A stretch of 64,000 nt of DNA. It comes from Chloranthus sessilifolius. Lineage: Eukaryota > Streptophyta > Magnoliopsida > Chloranthales > Chloranthaceae. Position numbers and translations under genes: made by a program. This document shows, piece by piece, positions 1 to 11,944 of the stretch (the stretch's first letter is position 1; every line of letters begins with the position of its first letter). The notes below the pieces were generated by a model, which made no database searches, had not been told where the DNA came from, and was given only the letters and a program-made list of their open reading frames with translations. The stretch spans positions 5,648,001-5,712,000 of the forward strand of contig CM037591.1 in the NCBI GenBank assembly GCA_021018995.1, in the 5' to 3' direction.

Positions 1-760
1 TGATCCCCAAGACAAATCACGAAGTGCCTGCTCATATAGCGGAAATCAAGCAGACACTGTCCAGCAGTGATAGATCGAGTCATCACATAAGGCTTTGCAA
101 ATGAAAGAAACAATAAACACAACATGTATATATATATCTCAAAAAGTATACATTCCTAAAAAGGAATCAAGAAGAACCACTGGTGATGGACATCCATCAC
201 CCAAAACAATGATTCCTAATAATCGTTCCAATAGAATGTATAATAATACAATAAAATAAAGTCTACAGAAAATAAATATAAAAAGTGGCCACCAGGCACA
301 CAATAATCTAGAATATCATACAAAATTCCCAAAACAAATGATAACTAGTACCCAGACTAAGGATAAAAATCGTCCGCCTGGACGTCAGTCTCCTCGTCCT
401 CAGCCTCAGCCTCTAGATCAGGCTGGTAGTCAGGGTCGCTCTAGGTGTCGGGAACTCTAGCCTCAGAACCTATAATTATTGTAAAAGCAGGGTGAGCTAA
501 CCATCTAATCTTAGTAGAAGAATTTCAGTTAAAATTGCATCTTAATTGTAAAACATGATTGCAGAAGATATGGGCAGAACTGAACAGATGCAAACAGATG
601 TTTTAGATATGTAAAATTTATCAAAGCAGGTAGATCATTTCAGAGTTTACAGAATGTGATGCATATAGTATTTAATGACTTAGAATAATAAACTTAAATA
701 ACTCCCGTGAGTATAGCACGTGGTAGCCAGATTTGGTCCGATGGGTAATCCCAACCATCG
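1..760 (-). mobile_element. LTR fragment of a gypsy-type element (LTR-E)
   Basis: No coding capacity is seen. Read on the minus strand, the stretch around 485-515 carries GGTTAGCTCACCCTGC, the same landmark found in the LTRs of element A (8303-8320) and its relative at 14459-14500. It is followed by a GAGGCTGAGGAC-like purine block (370-430), typical of the 3' part of plant Tekay-type LTRs. Both ends are open: the window starts inside it and its upper border is not clear. The assignment rests on shared landmarks, not on a paired LTR. Confidence 0.45.
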
Positions 761-879
761 TTGTTCACATGAATAATTTCAGGAATGCAACAATGCCTCA
801 ACTACGGAGTGCAATTGTGCAGAGGATTTTCAAGCAGATGCACGATTGTGCCAGAAACGGATATACTGCCGAGTCGGTG

Positions 880-906
880 GGATTCGTACCCACAGGGTAC
901 GAATCC
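880..906. repeat. Perfect 12-bp hairpin with 3-nt loop
   Basis: GGATTCGTACCC (880-891) and its exact reverse complement (895-906) are separated by ACA. It lies near the border between LTR-E and LTR-D. Nothing nearby suggests a transcript that would use it as a terminator, so it is recorded only as structure. Confidence 0.6.
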
Positions 907-1654
907 TTTTGTGATTAATAGACACACTTTTGTGATATGAATTTCATGTCTTTGATACACCTAAATTATTTATATGTGCTTAATAACATATAACCGTATG
1001 CTTTGACTTTTCAAAACATTTTAACTAAAAATACATATTTTAGTTTTCAAAGATCTCATATTTATTTCTATCATTATTTGACAGAAGTTATGTATAACTT
1101 ATTGATTAAAGGCTTGAGTTATAGACAAGAGGTCAGAGGATCAAACCTTAGTATGTGAGTTTTAAACCTTTAGCTTAACATCGGATAATTTCCAATAAGT
1201 TATAAAAATGTGTGCTACGGAGAACCTTATATCATAATCTCTACGAGAGTTCTTCTTAAGAATAGAGCCATCAGAAAATCCTAAAGACCTTAGAGAAGAG
1301 TTTCTAGATCTACCTTTATAGAACTTTTCTTTTGGAAGATCGGTGAGACGTTGGCTTAAATTTTCAAGCGGCCTTCACCTCCTTCAAGAGTCATCATTGT
1401 TATAAGGATCTCGATCTAATCGCGAAGATACAATTGATCTAGGTATGAAGAAATTATATTTTCCCTTGAACATAAAATATTGATTAAAAAATGAGTTTTT
1501 TTATGCAAATTAGTGCTTTTATTATATGAAAATGAATTGGGTAATTAAATAGTGTGCATGTTATAATTGATGGATTTAATATTGATGTTTTTTGCTAAAA
1601 GAAGTTGGATTAAAACCCAACCATGCGATTTGATAAACTATTAAGGGATGCTCT

Positions 1655-2175
1655 CGGTTCGAAATCGATCGATCGAGTCTGTGTGTTAATCGATCGATTT
1701 TGAATGACATTTAATGATATGCCCCTGGACATCAATCGATCAATCAAGTCTGGTTAATTGATCGATTTCTAAGCAAAATAAATATTTATAATGTGATGCA
1801 CTTGGGTCGAGACCGATCGATCGATTCTAGAAATCGATCGATCGAACCTAACAAATGAAAAATGTTTTGAAAACTTATAGATTGAAATCAATTTTTTTAA
1901 AATGATAATATGTTAGATTAATATATGGTAAACTCATAGGCAGAGATTGATCGATCGAGTTTGGTAATCGATCAATCGATGTGGTGATATTTATATATAT
2001 GACGATATGCTCTCGGGTTGGCATGGATCGATCGAATATGATGATATGTTCTATGGTTGGGATCGATTGATCAATTTAAGAAATCGATCGATCGAGTTTG
2101 ACAAAAGAAAAAGGTTTATAAAAAACCATAGGACCAAGATCGATCGATCGCGCAAGGGAATAGATTGATCGATTC
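1655..2175. repeat. Array of GATCGATCGA-type palindromes inside LTR-D
   Basis: About fourteen blocks of ATCGATCGAT or one-base variants occur in 520 bp, often in pairs such as GATCGATCGA...AAATCGATCGATCGA separated by about 15-20 bp. The blocks lie in otherwise ordinary AT-rich sequence. The matching position in the LTRs of families A and C holds different, but also TCGA-centred, palindromes. Confidence 0.8.
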
Positions 2176-2340
2176 TGGACGGGCAGGTTTTATATTTAAT
2201 TATTTTCACAAAAAGTGTGATTAAATGTCAATGCTAACATGTCATGATTATATTCATATGCACTTCAATATTTTATGATGAGCCACAAATTGCATGATAA
2301 AGACACAGATGTAAGACAAATGAAAAGTAATGTTTAATGA

Positions 2341-2740
2341 AGCATTAGACCCAATGTCTTAAGTATAACGGAGCCTAAGAAGGTATTAGACCCAATGTCT
2401 TAAGTATAACGGAGCCTAAGAAGGTATTAGACCCAACGTTGTGTGCATAATGGAGTCTAACTAAGCAAGAATAAGAAGCATTAGATCCAACGTCTTGAGC
2501 ATGACGGAGTCTAAGAAAGTATTAGACCCAATATCTTGAGCATGACGGAGTCTAACTAAACAAGAATATGAGGAGTATAATTAAATTCAATGTCTTGAGC
2601 GGGATGAAGTTTACCGTGCAATAAATGATATCAATGATTGGACCCAACATCTTGAGGACGGAGTCTAACTAAACAAGTGATAGACATGATTAGGCCCAAT
2701 GTCTTGGGCACGACGGACTCTAACGTGTGTTAAATGATAA
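2341..2740 (+). repeat. Degenerate tandem repeat, 8 units of about 41-55 bp, in LTR-D
   Basis: Each unit begins near ATTAGACCCAATGTCTT and continues with an AYGGAGYCTAA core. The first two units are almost identical and later ones diverge and lengthen. Such minisatellites are common in the transcribed part of large plant gypsy LTRs. Confidence 0.85.
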
Positions 2741-3315
2741 GAAAAATGAGCTTAAAGGAAATGATAAACTTATGCAATGACATGATCATGTTATGTTCAG
2801 TTCATTTCAAGTTATTGAGACTATGCATGCCACAAGCATGCACTCACGAAATATATCAGTATTCACAATATAGTAATTGATATCTTATGCTTTAATGGAT
2901 TGCATGTCTGGTCCATACAAGTATAAACTTACACCCGTTGCTGATGTAGGTGGTTAGATGAGACAGGTGTAACCGAGGACAACGTATGAGTCTATAGTGA
3001 TGAGACTGTACGTAGTGCTCAGGAACCTGAGATGAATGACGATGAAGGCTTCATAGCCTAGTTATTTATTTCCCTTATTATTAGATAATGATCTTCTAGT
3101 ATTTTATTAAGGATGTTTAATTTTTAATCATTTTGGACTTTGTAATTGGAATAAAAAAATGGTTATGGGTTTTATTGCGATAAATTAATGCTTTTAAAAT
3201 TTTCATCTTCCACTGTTTAAGGCACTTTTATTGTCTCATTTCTTTTTTGTGGTTCATACAAAGGTACGGTCTAAGATCTTACAATCAGCATTTATGAGAT
3301 TTCATGTCCCTCACA

Positions 3316-3585
3316 ACTTTTGTAAAATAAAAAATAAAACAAAAAAGTTGAGGTTACAAAATATAAAAAAAAAACAGAAAAGTTGAGGGCTTGTCAGGTA
3401 ATAAACGATAAGTTGGACCCTGTTAGGTAATTAACGTAGAGTTGGAACCCTCCTGGGTATTCTTCCCATAACTTTCATAAAATAAAAAATAGGGAGAAGT
3501 TGAGTGTCTGTGACCCTCTTCAGTAATAAACGATAAGTCGAACCCGATCAGGTAATTAGCATAGACTTGGGATCCTCTTGGGCAA
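3316..3585 (+). repeat. Imperfect direct repeat, two units of about 130 bp
   Basis: AACTTTTGTAAAATAAAAAA at 3316 recurs as AACTTTCATAAAATAAAAAA at 3471. Both units continue through GTAATAAACGATAAGT and a GGTAATTARC block to CCTCYTGGG (about 3455 and 3580). The origin is not recognised. Confidence 0.7.
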
Positions 3586-3678
3586 GGATCAAAATACCGG
3601 TTTTGGTCCCAACCGAACTAAAATTTTCACCGAAATTTTGGGATTTCGGCTGGGCCAGGCCGAAATTTGGGTGCCCAA

Positions 3679-3703
<25 letters not shown>
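3679..3703. repeat. (AT)n microsatellite, about 25 bp
   Basis: An uninterrupted AT dinucleotide run, which produces short spurious reading frames on both strands. Confidence 0.95.
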
Positions 3704-3711
<8 letters not shown>

Positions 3712-3855
3712 TTAAATCCCGAAACTTCAAATTATCAGCCGATAATTTAAAGGTCGCAATTTTTTACCGAAATTATCAGGATTTCGTTTCATTGGGGTCC
3801 GAAATCGATGCAAGTCGGTCGAAATTTTGATCCAAGCTCCTAGGTAGTCTTCTCA

Positions 3856-3858
<3 letters not shown>

Positions 3859-3920
<62 letters not shown>
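3859..3920. repeat. (AT)31 microsatellite
   Basis: An uninterrupted AT run of 62 bp. The apparent reading frame across it on the minus strand is a run of Tyr-Ile codons and is not a gene. Confidence 0.97.
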
Positions 3921-3922
<2 letters not shown>

Positions 3923-3924
3923 TC

Positions 3925-4205
3925 TTATCGGTACCAAGGAATAAAAAATCGGTCGATACCGATACATATTAGTGATAAGTATCAGTTTTTCGGCAAACCG
4001 ACACATATTGGCTCCGATACGTATCGAATATCCAACTCGGTATCGGTTGATATGTATCAGGTATCGGCCGATATGTGTATTGCAAAAAAAAAATCCACCG
4101 ATACTTATTGGCAACAGCCGATACTTATTGGCAATGGACGATACGTATGGGCTGATTTATATCTATCCTCCATGGACCGATTCCCGATACCACTACTCGA
4201 TTTGA
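3925..4205. repeat. GTATCGG-rich dispersed repeat
   Basis: Repeated short blocks such as CCGATACGTATCG, GGTATCGG and CCGATAC in both orientations make the whole stretch self-complementary. A related block lies at 17462-17735. No terminal repeats or target duplication could be fixed. Confidence 0.6.
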
Positions 4206-5371
4206 CTCCTTGATCGATACTAATGAGTCATTATGGGCTTTTTTGTCTGTAATTTGAGTAAATTCAGATTTTCTTAGAATCTAAGTTGCTCATATTCCTA
4301 GTTTTTTAGGAAAAACTCAAAATCTGAGATGACTAAGGGCTCATTCGGCACTTTCTGCCGAAAAACTCATTTTCTGAGGAAAATGCTATCTTAGTTTCTG
4401 CTCAGAAACTCATTTTCTGAGGGGTTGTTCTTGAGTTACTCAGAAACCCATTTTCTTAGTGTTTTTGACATTTTCTTGTGTTCTTCACTTTCTCAAGAAA
4501 GTGTAAGAGAAAGTGCATTGTGTACTTCCACGCCCTATAGCCGCATGTATTTATGACCTTCATCAAAGCAATTATATTGATCGGATGATCGTCAAAATTT
4601 ATATACTTTAAATGGGTAATGTGTTTAACACTTTGGTCGGTCAGTTTCTTGAAATGTTGTCTTACACGTGTACAACGACAGGGACTTACTCAAAAACTGA
4701 TAGTTATTAGTTCGGTTTCAATTTGAGAAACTCGAAACTGATAGTTATCGATTCGGTTTCGGTTTAGCATGAAAACTGGCCAGAACCGAGCAGATAACAC
4801 CCCTACCTATTTTCCATATTTTTTACATATAAAATAACGGCTTGGGTCGCATTGACCCGACACGACCTGATTTTCGCCCTACCCGACCCAACCTCTTAGT
4901 CGATCTGAGTTGGATGTCTCATTCCTGATGCCGAACCTGGTAAAATATCGGGTCACTCTATCGAATGACAGCCCTACTCATGGAATACCGTCTGTGCACG
5001 ACCGTGAACCTTATTATAAAAATTCAATATAAATGAAAGAAATAGGAGTCAACATAAGGCCAGACATAGTTAGCAAGTCAGAAATTGAAAAAAAATCGGT
5101 GAAGGAAAAAAATTTAAAAAAAATAAAAAAATTCGAGGGATCAGCCCGACCCGTTACTGAAACCCTTAACCCGGTCCTTATCGAGAAAAAATGCGTTTAA
5201 AATGCAAAAATCACATTTTTTCAAGTAATTGCTTTTGTTTTAATAAAATGTGTTTTAATCGTGAAAGAACAGTTTTTCAAAAAATGTCAATTAAAATGTT
5301 TCTAAAACTAAGTTGGCAAATTTAGTAACTATGGCACCACATTTAAACAAAGAAAATATTGTTGATTGGTA
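4206..5371. other. Non-coding stretch, dispersed low-copy repeats
   Basis: No gene is visible. 4325-4460 holds three copies of a short CAGAAACTCATTTTCTGAGG-like block. 4690-4800 is a short piece of the AACCGAA repeat seen more fully at 31655. 4840-4985 resembles the GGGCC/CCCGACC-rich repeat found again at 18290 and 36790. 5040-5300 is A-rich with no recognised feature. Confidence 0.5.
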
Positions 5372-5501
5372 TCAGTCAACGATGTAGAGCCTTTACCATC
5401 TAAATCATGCATAAAAAGATCTTGAGATCATGGGTCTTGCATCAGATGGTCAGATGTTGATTCTAAGTGACAAACTTCTCAAAAAATGAACGTGATCATA
5501 G
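5372..5501. repeat. Fold-back family FB1, left-arm fragment (copy a)
   Basis: The core landmarks of the family are present in order: GTCAACGA, AGATCTTGAGATCATG, CAGATGGTCAGATGTTGATT and AACGTGATCATAGAG. The copy stops exactly where the 5' LTR of element A begins, so element A appears to have inserted into it. Confidence 0.75.
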
Positions 5502-6224
5502 AGTACCATCTCAAAAATTTTGACCTTTGAACAGTACGCATCAGTGTGCATGCCCGACTGGTCACATACCCGACCTTGTGAAATTAACTAAGTAAGCTAT
5601 TGTGGGTTAGGTCTTAAGTAGAAAAAGACTAATGTAGATTGTGTGTTGGTCATTAGATGGTTTCATGTACACCGGGTTTTGGTGTATTGGCTCTACACCG
5701 AATTAAAAGATCATTTTATTATAGATAGCACCCTAAATAAGTATATTCATTTCACTTAGAATCTAGTTCTTTGAATAAGAACTAATACCCAAGGATAAGT
5801 ATATGCGCTTTACATAGGAACCAACCCCCTTTTTATATAAAGTCTAAAGTTTCTTTGAGAAGCTACAATCATTTTGCTTTGCAAAAGCTTGTGGGGTTTG
5901 AGTTCTAGAGAGAGGAAGAGAGAAAGAAAGGGAGCTCAAAATTTAGTGTGTATGGTGTGCAAGATTGGAATGGTAAGTGAGGTGGTGGATTTGAGGATCA
6001 AAGAGAATCCCCAAAGTCCCGACATCGAAACCCTTGTTTGGATGTGAGCGTATGGATCGAGAAATCGATCACTTAAAGGTAATAAAATTTATGTTAAGTT
6101 AAGTTGTGATTTGTATGTAGATTAGTCTTTGGATAGCATATGGGTGAAAAATTAGAAGAATATAGGTTAGATTTGAAGAAAAAAATGAGTTTAGGGAAGT
6201 TAAAACCCGTGTTTGGGGGAAATC

Positions 6225-6365
6225 TGACGAAACCGTTCGATCGAAATTAGTAACCGATCGAACAATTTCGTCAAGAGTGAAATCTGAAGGTTTCTGGTCG
6301 GTTTGAAAACCGTTCGATCGGTTTGGAAAATCGTTCGAACGAAATAAGTAATCGTTCGATCGATT
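6225..6365. repeat. CGTTCGATCG palindrome block in LTR-A
   Basis: Six TTCGATCG or TTCGAACG blocks in 140 bp, arranged as inverted pairs around GGTTTGGAAAAYCG. The 3' LTR has the same block at 12668-12815. It is the counterpart of the arrays in LTR-D and LTR-C. Confidence 0.75.
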
Positions 6366-7324
6366 TTTTCTGTGCTTGCCAACACTACTTTGGTGTTTAG
6401 GACGTAACTTTCTGTTCCGATCTCCGATTGCCATGTTTCTTATAGCATTGGAAAGAAGACACAAAGATCTACAACTTTTATAATATTGACAAACTTGTGA
6501 ATAAGCCATTTTAAAGGTCCAAATTGAGTGAGAAGTTGGGTTAAGTTTCGAGTTAGCATGCTTTGACTAAATGCCGAAACTGCTTCGGCATTTTTGTCGT
6601 AACTTTGTACCCCGAACTCGAAATCACATGATTCTTGAGGCGTTGGAAAGAGAATAGCGATATCTAAAATTTTTGTGATTTGACTAACTCTTGAATATAA
6701 ATTTTTAATGGTCTATATTTGGGAGGAAAGTTGCGTCAAACTCTAGGTTAGCACAAACTTGTCCGTTTCCGCTTCATTTTGAGAAAACACTTATATATGT
6801 CTAAGTTATTAGTGATTGGAGTTGATCCTTGATACATCATCATATGTTTGTGATATAGATTGAGGGAAAGAATCCATTGATAGGGTTTAGCTTGGCTAAG
6901 CGCGACTTCAAGGTTAAGGAGGGGAAATTCCAATACACGATTGCATTTTTATTTGATTTCATAGATGCTTGATATGATTGAATGAAATGTCATTTGAATC
7001 ATGATTTAAAGTTTCAAATTCTAAATTCTGTCAGTTTTGAATATGATTTTTGAGCTTTGACTTTTGAACTCCGAATGTCATGAAGAACTTTGAATCTATG
7101 CTTTTAGAAATGGAAATTTGATGTTTGTTGAATCTATTTACATTTATATATTTGAAATGCTTTCGATCATGAAGAATTTGTTTTCGTCGGATTTTTTGAA
7201 TGCATTGGATAGTTGAATATGTATATGATGGACAGTTGAATATGTATATGAACCTGAAAGTCATGTAAGAAAAAAACTGAATATATAAGTTATGTAAGTA
7301 AATCGAACGTGTAAGCCTTGTCAT

Positions 7325-7900
7325 AATGTGGACTGCGATGGGCGGATTATAAGTGTGTTGTGGACCGCTACGGGCGAATTATATGACATCGTGGAACGCT
7401 ATGGGTGAATTATATGTGCATGTGTGGACCGCTTTGGATGGAGTATATGATACCTTGTAGGCCGCTAGGGCGAAATCGAATCGACACGGCGGCTAATCGT
7501 GAATCGAACCGGCATGGCGGTTAAACCCATGAATCAAACCGGTACGGCGGGATATCCGTGAATCAAACCGGCACGGCGGCTAACCGTGAATCGAACTGGC
7601 ATGGCAGTCTCTGTGAATTAAACCGGCACGGTGGGATATCCGTGAATCAAACTGTGTAAACTATGTGACAATGTATAAGTAAGACAAGTAAGTGTGTGCG
7701 AATTGAACTGGCATGGCAGTCTCTGTGAATCGAACCGGCACGGCAGAATATCCGTGAATCGAATTGTGTAAGTTAAGAATGGGTGAGACATTGTGTAAGC
7801 TAAGTAAGAATATGTGAGATATTGTGTAAGCTAAGTAAGAATATGTGAAACATTGTGTAAGCTAAGTAAGAATGTGTAAGATATGTTAGTAAGCCAAGAA
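7325..7900 (+). repeat. Three consecutive minisatellites in the 5' LTR of element A
   Basis: 7325-7470: about four units of a GTGGACCGCTATGGGCGRAT repeat. 7480-7760: about eight units built on GAATCGAACCGGCACGGCGG, some ending GATATCCGT. 7760-7900: units of TAAGCTAAGTAAGAATRTG. The 3' LTR repeats the series at 13757-14390. Confidence 0.85.
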
Positions 7901-8736
7901 GGAATGTGTAAGAGATATAAGTAAGTAAAGTAAGAACGAGTAATACATGTGAGTGAGTGTAAATTGAACTCAGTAAATCAAAGATAAGAAATATGTTTTT
8001 GATAAGAGATTAGTTTCGATTTTTATAAGAAAATGTCTTTGAAATCAGTTTTGATGTTTATAAGGAAATGTCCTTGAATCAGTTGGCCTTTAAAATTAGT
8101 TTTGAATTTTGATATGAAAATGCCTTTGAACTTAGTTTCAATTTTGATAAGAGAATGCCTTTGAACTCAATTTTAGTTTTGATAAGAAATGCCATTGAAA
8201 TTAGTATTAGTTTTGATAAGAAAATGTTTTGATCTTGTTATTGAATCTATGCATGTGATGAGATGTATATTGGTATTAGTTTTCTCCACTGAGCTTAGAT
8301 GTTAGCTCACCCCGACTATACATCACAGGTGTAGGTTTGAGGAAGGCCAAACTACATACTTGAGGAAAAGGAGCTTCCGCATAAGGATTTGTACTCTGTT
8401 TTGGGATCATAGATTTAGTGCATTATGGATTTTGGCAAGTTTGAGCTTGGTATGTTCGTGCTATTATACGTACATGGTACACTACTATTGGTGATGGTTG
8501 GTCACCACTGGTGTTTATTTTATTCTGTACATATTAGGTAGTAGAATTGGAGATTTTTATTCATGACATATATAACTTTGCTTTGATATCCGTATACATA
8601 TGCATGTGCCAAGTATTCTGTATCAGATTGTGATCTACGATCTGGCGGTCCGGGTTTTCCCTTTTGGTATTTGGTATAAGTTGAGAAAAAAAAAATGTCT
8701 CCAATTTTTAAATTTGAAAATTTTGGGCTGTCACAA

Positions 8737-8752
8737 TTGGTATCAAAGCTTA
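8737..8752 (+). other. Primer binding site of element A (initiator tRNA-Met type), duplicated nearby
   Basis: TTGGTATCAAAGCTTAGG follows two bases after the LTR end and resembles the complement of the 3' end of initiator tRNA-Met that most plant gypsy elements use. A near copy, TTGGCATCAAAGCTTAAG, lies about 66 bp downstream at 8803, each copy preceded by CACARTTGG and followed by TTAGGTCTT. Confidence 0.75.
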
Positions 8753-9136
8753 GGCGTTAGGTCTTCTAGGGACGTAAGAGACCCAACTGTGACTCTATCA
8801 CAGTTGGCATCAAAGCTTAAGTATTAGGTCTTATTGAGAATTGAATGTGATGGCATTAGAGTCTGTCGAAGCTTAGGAGGGATTCACAATCCCTATTTTA
8901 AAATTTTCTAGAGATTCAGAGCCATGTCTCTGAAGGACTTTAGGTGTTCTCAGATCCTAGACATTAAGTCTCCCATGAGAATGAGAGCCCTTGCTGTAGG
9001 TGTAAGAATATGGTAGTAAGTTCAAAGATGTGACATTAGGCTCTATCAGGACAAAGGCTGTGAAGTTGTAACAGTTCTTTTTGAATATAATGACCGGCTA
9101 TTAATTGATACATGTGTTTCATTGCAACATATTGCG

Positions 9137-10354
9137 ATGTATCCGAGAAGTAGAGGACGACCGAGAGGCAGTCGCAATAGAAATTTGAGTGGGGATGAGA
9201 ACCATGCGGGTTCTAGTGGAGATCAGAGACACCCACCTGATGAGAGAGATCAGATGAATGAAGCAACGGATAGGATGGCGCGGGCCATGGAGGCCATGGT
9301 CGCTGCCATGGCCCAACAGACTCAGCAGACTACACTATTGGCTGAGCAGACCGCGCTACTGGCTGCCAATAACATGAACCATCGACAACCACCACCACCA
9401 CCACCACCTCCTCTAGTGTTATTGCCCTCATCATTTGTTGATTTTAGGAGATTGAGACCTCCTAGTTTCTATGGGCAGACAGATCCGCTTGAGGCAGAAA
9501 GATGGTTAAGTCAAATCGAGAAACTCCTATAGAGACTTCAAAGCACGGAGGATGAGAAGGTTGGTTGGGCTTCCTTCCAACTTGAGGGTGATGCTGATCC
9601 GTGGTGGAAATTGGTGTTGAGGAAGAGAGAGGTTGAAAATCCTCACAATTTATGGACTTGGGCGGAGTTTATTGAAGTGTTCAACAAAGAATATTTCCCC
9701 AAACAAGTGAGGAACCAGTTAAAGAAAGATTTCGCTAACTTGGAGCAAGGGAATATGACCGTACGGGAGTATGGTAATGAATTTACAAGATTATCAAGAT
9801 TTGCACTGAAATTAGTGGCCACTGAATTCATGAAGGCCAGTAAGTTCGAAGAGGGCCTAAGGCCGAATGTGAGAGAAAGGATCTCTATTTTCCAGCTAGA
9901 GACCTATGCAGAAGTGATAGGGAAAGTCATTGTTGCCGAAAGGGATATAGAAAACATGTAAAAAAGGAGGGACCAATAGAGTAGAGACAGAGCAAGCCAA
10001 ATACAGTCATATGCCCATGAGCAGGCAGTCGAGATACCAAGACTTTTGATGCCAGCACCCTCTCAACCTACTCGGGCTACGTATTCAGGACAGATTACAT
10101 CTATGCCTGCGGGGCCGAGACTATTGATGCCAGCGCCTCATCAGCCCACTCCGAACCTTCCTCGGGCTAGAACATCAATAGTGCAGCAAACATCGCACAC
10201 TGCTCCTGTCACAAAGGTAGAGCCATGCTCGCGATGTGGGGGACTACACAGGACAGAGGAGTGTTGGTGGGTCACAGGCGCTTGCTTCAAGTGTGGACGA
10301 ACAGGACATAGGATAAAAGAATGCCCCAAAGCAAATAAGGAGAACACGGCATAG
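9137..10354 (+). mobile_element. gag region of element A
   Basis: The translated stretch has an Arg-rich start (YPRSRGRPRGSRNRN), a polyproline segment, then the retrotransposon gag core with EAERWLSQIEKLL, WTWAEFIEVFNKEYFPKQVR and LEQGNMTVREYGNEFTRLSRF, which is the Retrotrans_gag pattern. It ends in two zinc knuckles, CSRCGGLHRTEEC and CFKCGRTGHRIKEC, that would bind RNA during packaging. Broken, with a few breaks. Confidence 0.85.
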
Positions 10355-11944
10355 GCATCTGTTCAAGGGTCATAATAGATAACTTCTGATCTAAACCTAG
10401 TCGTGGTGAAGTACCTTGACCGATATATTGCATCTTTTTGTGACTATGACACACCCTAGCTCTATTATGTGGTTATATTATGTTTTAGATGGTGGGTCTT
10501 CTTGATGGTTAAGCTTTTTAAATAATTTTTGAAAAAAATTTGACATAATTTTGGGAGCTTACTTTGAAGGTTCACTCGTAATGAATGATGGCATGGTTGT
10601 CATGCCTTGGTTTTTATATCATTTTGGTAGTAGAGGATTTTCTATAGATTTAATGGTGGATACATTACTATCAATGTGCCTTTCTATTGCAAGGTGGATG
10701 AATTTCACTAGTCATTGAGGTCAATGGTAATCGTAATTGATTGATAATCTAGTATACCTACATATGCTAAGATAGTGGGGGAGATACAACATAAACGTTT
10801 CTGTGTGCGGGATAAAACGTAATTCAAATAGTGATTGATAAATCTGTTACAGGGATAATCATCGAAATAGTTGTGAGTATCACGATTGCAATAATTATAA
10901 ATTTATAGTATGGTGGTCACTACTGTGGTGGCATGGCTGCCATACTTAATTGTTCTTGTATGTGTGAACGATTCTCTTGAGGCTAGCATGGTTAAGCTGG
11001 TGTCGATAAGTTAGCGTAGTTATTGCTATGGTTTTTGTAAAACTATTGCATCATGGTAGATTCACTTTCATCTTTAACTCTACTTGGATGGTTGTTCTTA
11101 TCATTTGAAGATGCCTAGTGTCAATTTACCTTGGTTCTTTTGTGGATGGTTGAATATTCTTTATAAATGTTCGTTGATTTTGGCGATTGATGGTTTTAAA
11201 TTTTGTTAGTTTGGTTCAATAATGATTGTTGTTTGCTAATGCACATGGAAAATGAGAAATTATTGCAGGATTATGACTGTAACTTCCATTGTAATGAGTT
11301 TCTTACAAGGTGATACTTTTAATAGACTCCATGTCTATGGAATGGGTATGTTTTGGAATGGTCTAATTTACTGTATAGATAATTGTGGTTGTGGTTAGTG
11401 TCTAAAATGGTTATAGGTTATGAATGAATGCTTTAATTATCATTTTGATGATCCCGATTTTTGAGGCGCCTTAACAGCCTGCAAAGCTTATCGAATAGAT
11501 GGATAACTTCGTTGTGACTAAATGTTCAGTTTACTAGTGGGTATCTCATGTCGAATCTGTAATTTTGGATAATTGGGTAGATCGTTATCAAAGTGTTCCA
11601 CTTAGTTGTGGACATCTTGTTAGGAGTTCGCGAATTTACGTGGATTAATGTGACAAATTTAGTATGACCATTTTGGTGAACCGTCAGTCTTAAAACCACT
11701 AACAGTAGCCATACTCCTTAGGTGGGTGGTGTGTATTTGCAGCCAAATGCGTCCTATAAATTTTCTAGGACGAAAATTCCTTTAAGGAGGGGAGAATGTA
11801 ATGACCTTAATTATTTTTCGTTGACGTTGAGTCATTGACTCTTGGGAAGAATATCACTGTCTGTTCAGACCTGTGAGATATCTATACCTTTTCGATGGGG
11901 GCATATCAATTTTCGAGGACGAAAATTCTCTAAGGTGGGAAGAA
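10355..11944 (+). mobile_element. Non-coding 3' internal region of element A with two PPT-like ends
   Basis: No pol domain is recognised over 1.6 kb; the sequence is AT-rich with no long reading frame. The conserved chromovirus tail motif, AGGACGAAAATTC followed by a purine-rich tract and GAATGTAA, occurs twice: at 11768-11803 and at 11917-11950. Only the second abuts the 3' LTR. The 145 bp between them starts with TGTAATGACC and could be a short remnant of another LTR start. Confidence 0.6.

Larger units (their letters stand above)
940..3315 (+). mobile_element. LTR of a gypsy-type element, family D (solo or orphan)
   Basis: The 3' part (2820-3315) matches, in reverse, the sequence at 56160-56680. 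Shared landmarks include the GTATAAACTTACACC / TGATGTAGGTGG stretch (2920-2955) and the end GTCCCTCACA at 3306-3315, which ends in CA as LTRs do. It holds a palindrome array (1655-2175) and a tandem repeat (2341-2740). No primer site or coding sequence follows it, so it is a solo LTR or an orphan end. The 5' border near 940 is a guess. Confidence 0.55.
5502..8735 (+). mobile_element. 5' LTR of element A
   Basis: It aligns to 11945-14458 from its first bases (CATCTCAAAAATTTTGACC) and ends in TGTCACA just before the primer site. Inside are a probable TATA stretch (TTTTTATATAAAG, 5830-5842), a CGTTCGATCG palindrome block (6225-6365), minisatellites (7325-7900) and a run of TTTTGATAAGAAAATG-like units (7995-8225). 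The GGAAAGAAGACACAAAGATC type landmark, also seen in families B and A2, lies near 6450. Confidence 0.85.

Noticed and set aside
880-906. Perfect hairpin considered as a terminator or regulatory RNA
   Set aside because: No T-run, no adjacent gene, and it sits at the edge of repeat sequence; kept only as a structural note.
1655-2175. Regularly spaced ATCGATCG blocks considered as a CRISPR-like array
   Set aside because: Blocks are palindromes of about 10 bp with irregular spacing in a eukaryotic LTR; no spacers or cas genes.
3776-4114. 112-codon reading frame on the minus strand
   Set aside because: It is created by the (AT)31 run (Tyr-Ile repeats) and the GTATCGG repeat; no domain and no conserved composition.
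9119-9316. Antisense frame over gag of element A
   Set aside because: Shadow of the gag frame; gag on the plus strand has the recognisable domains.
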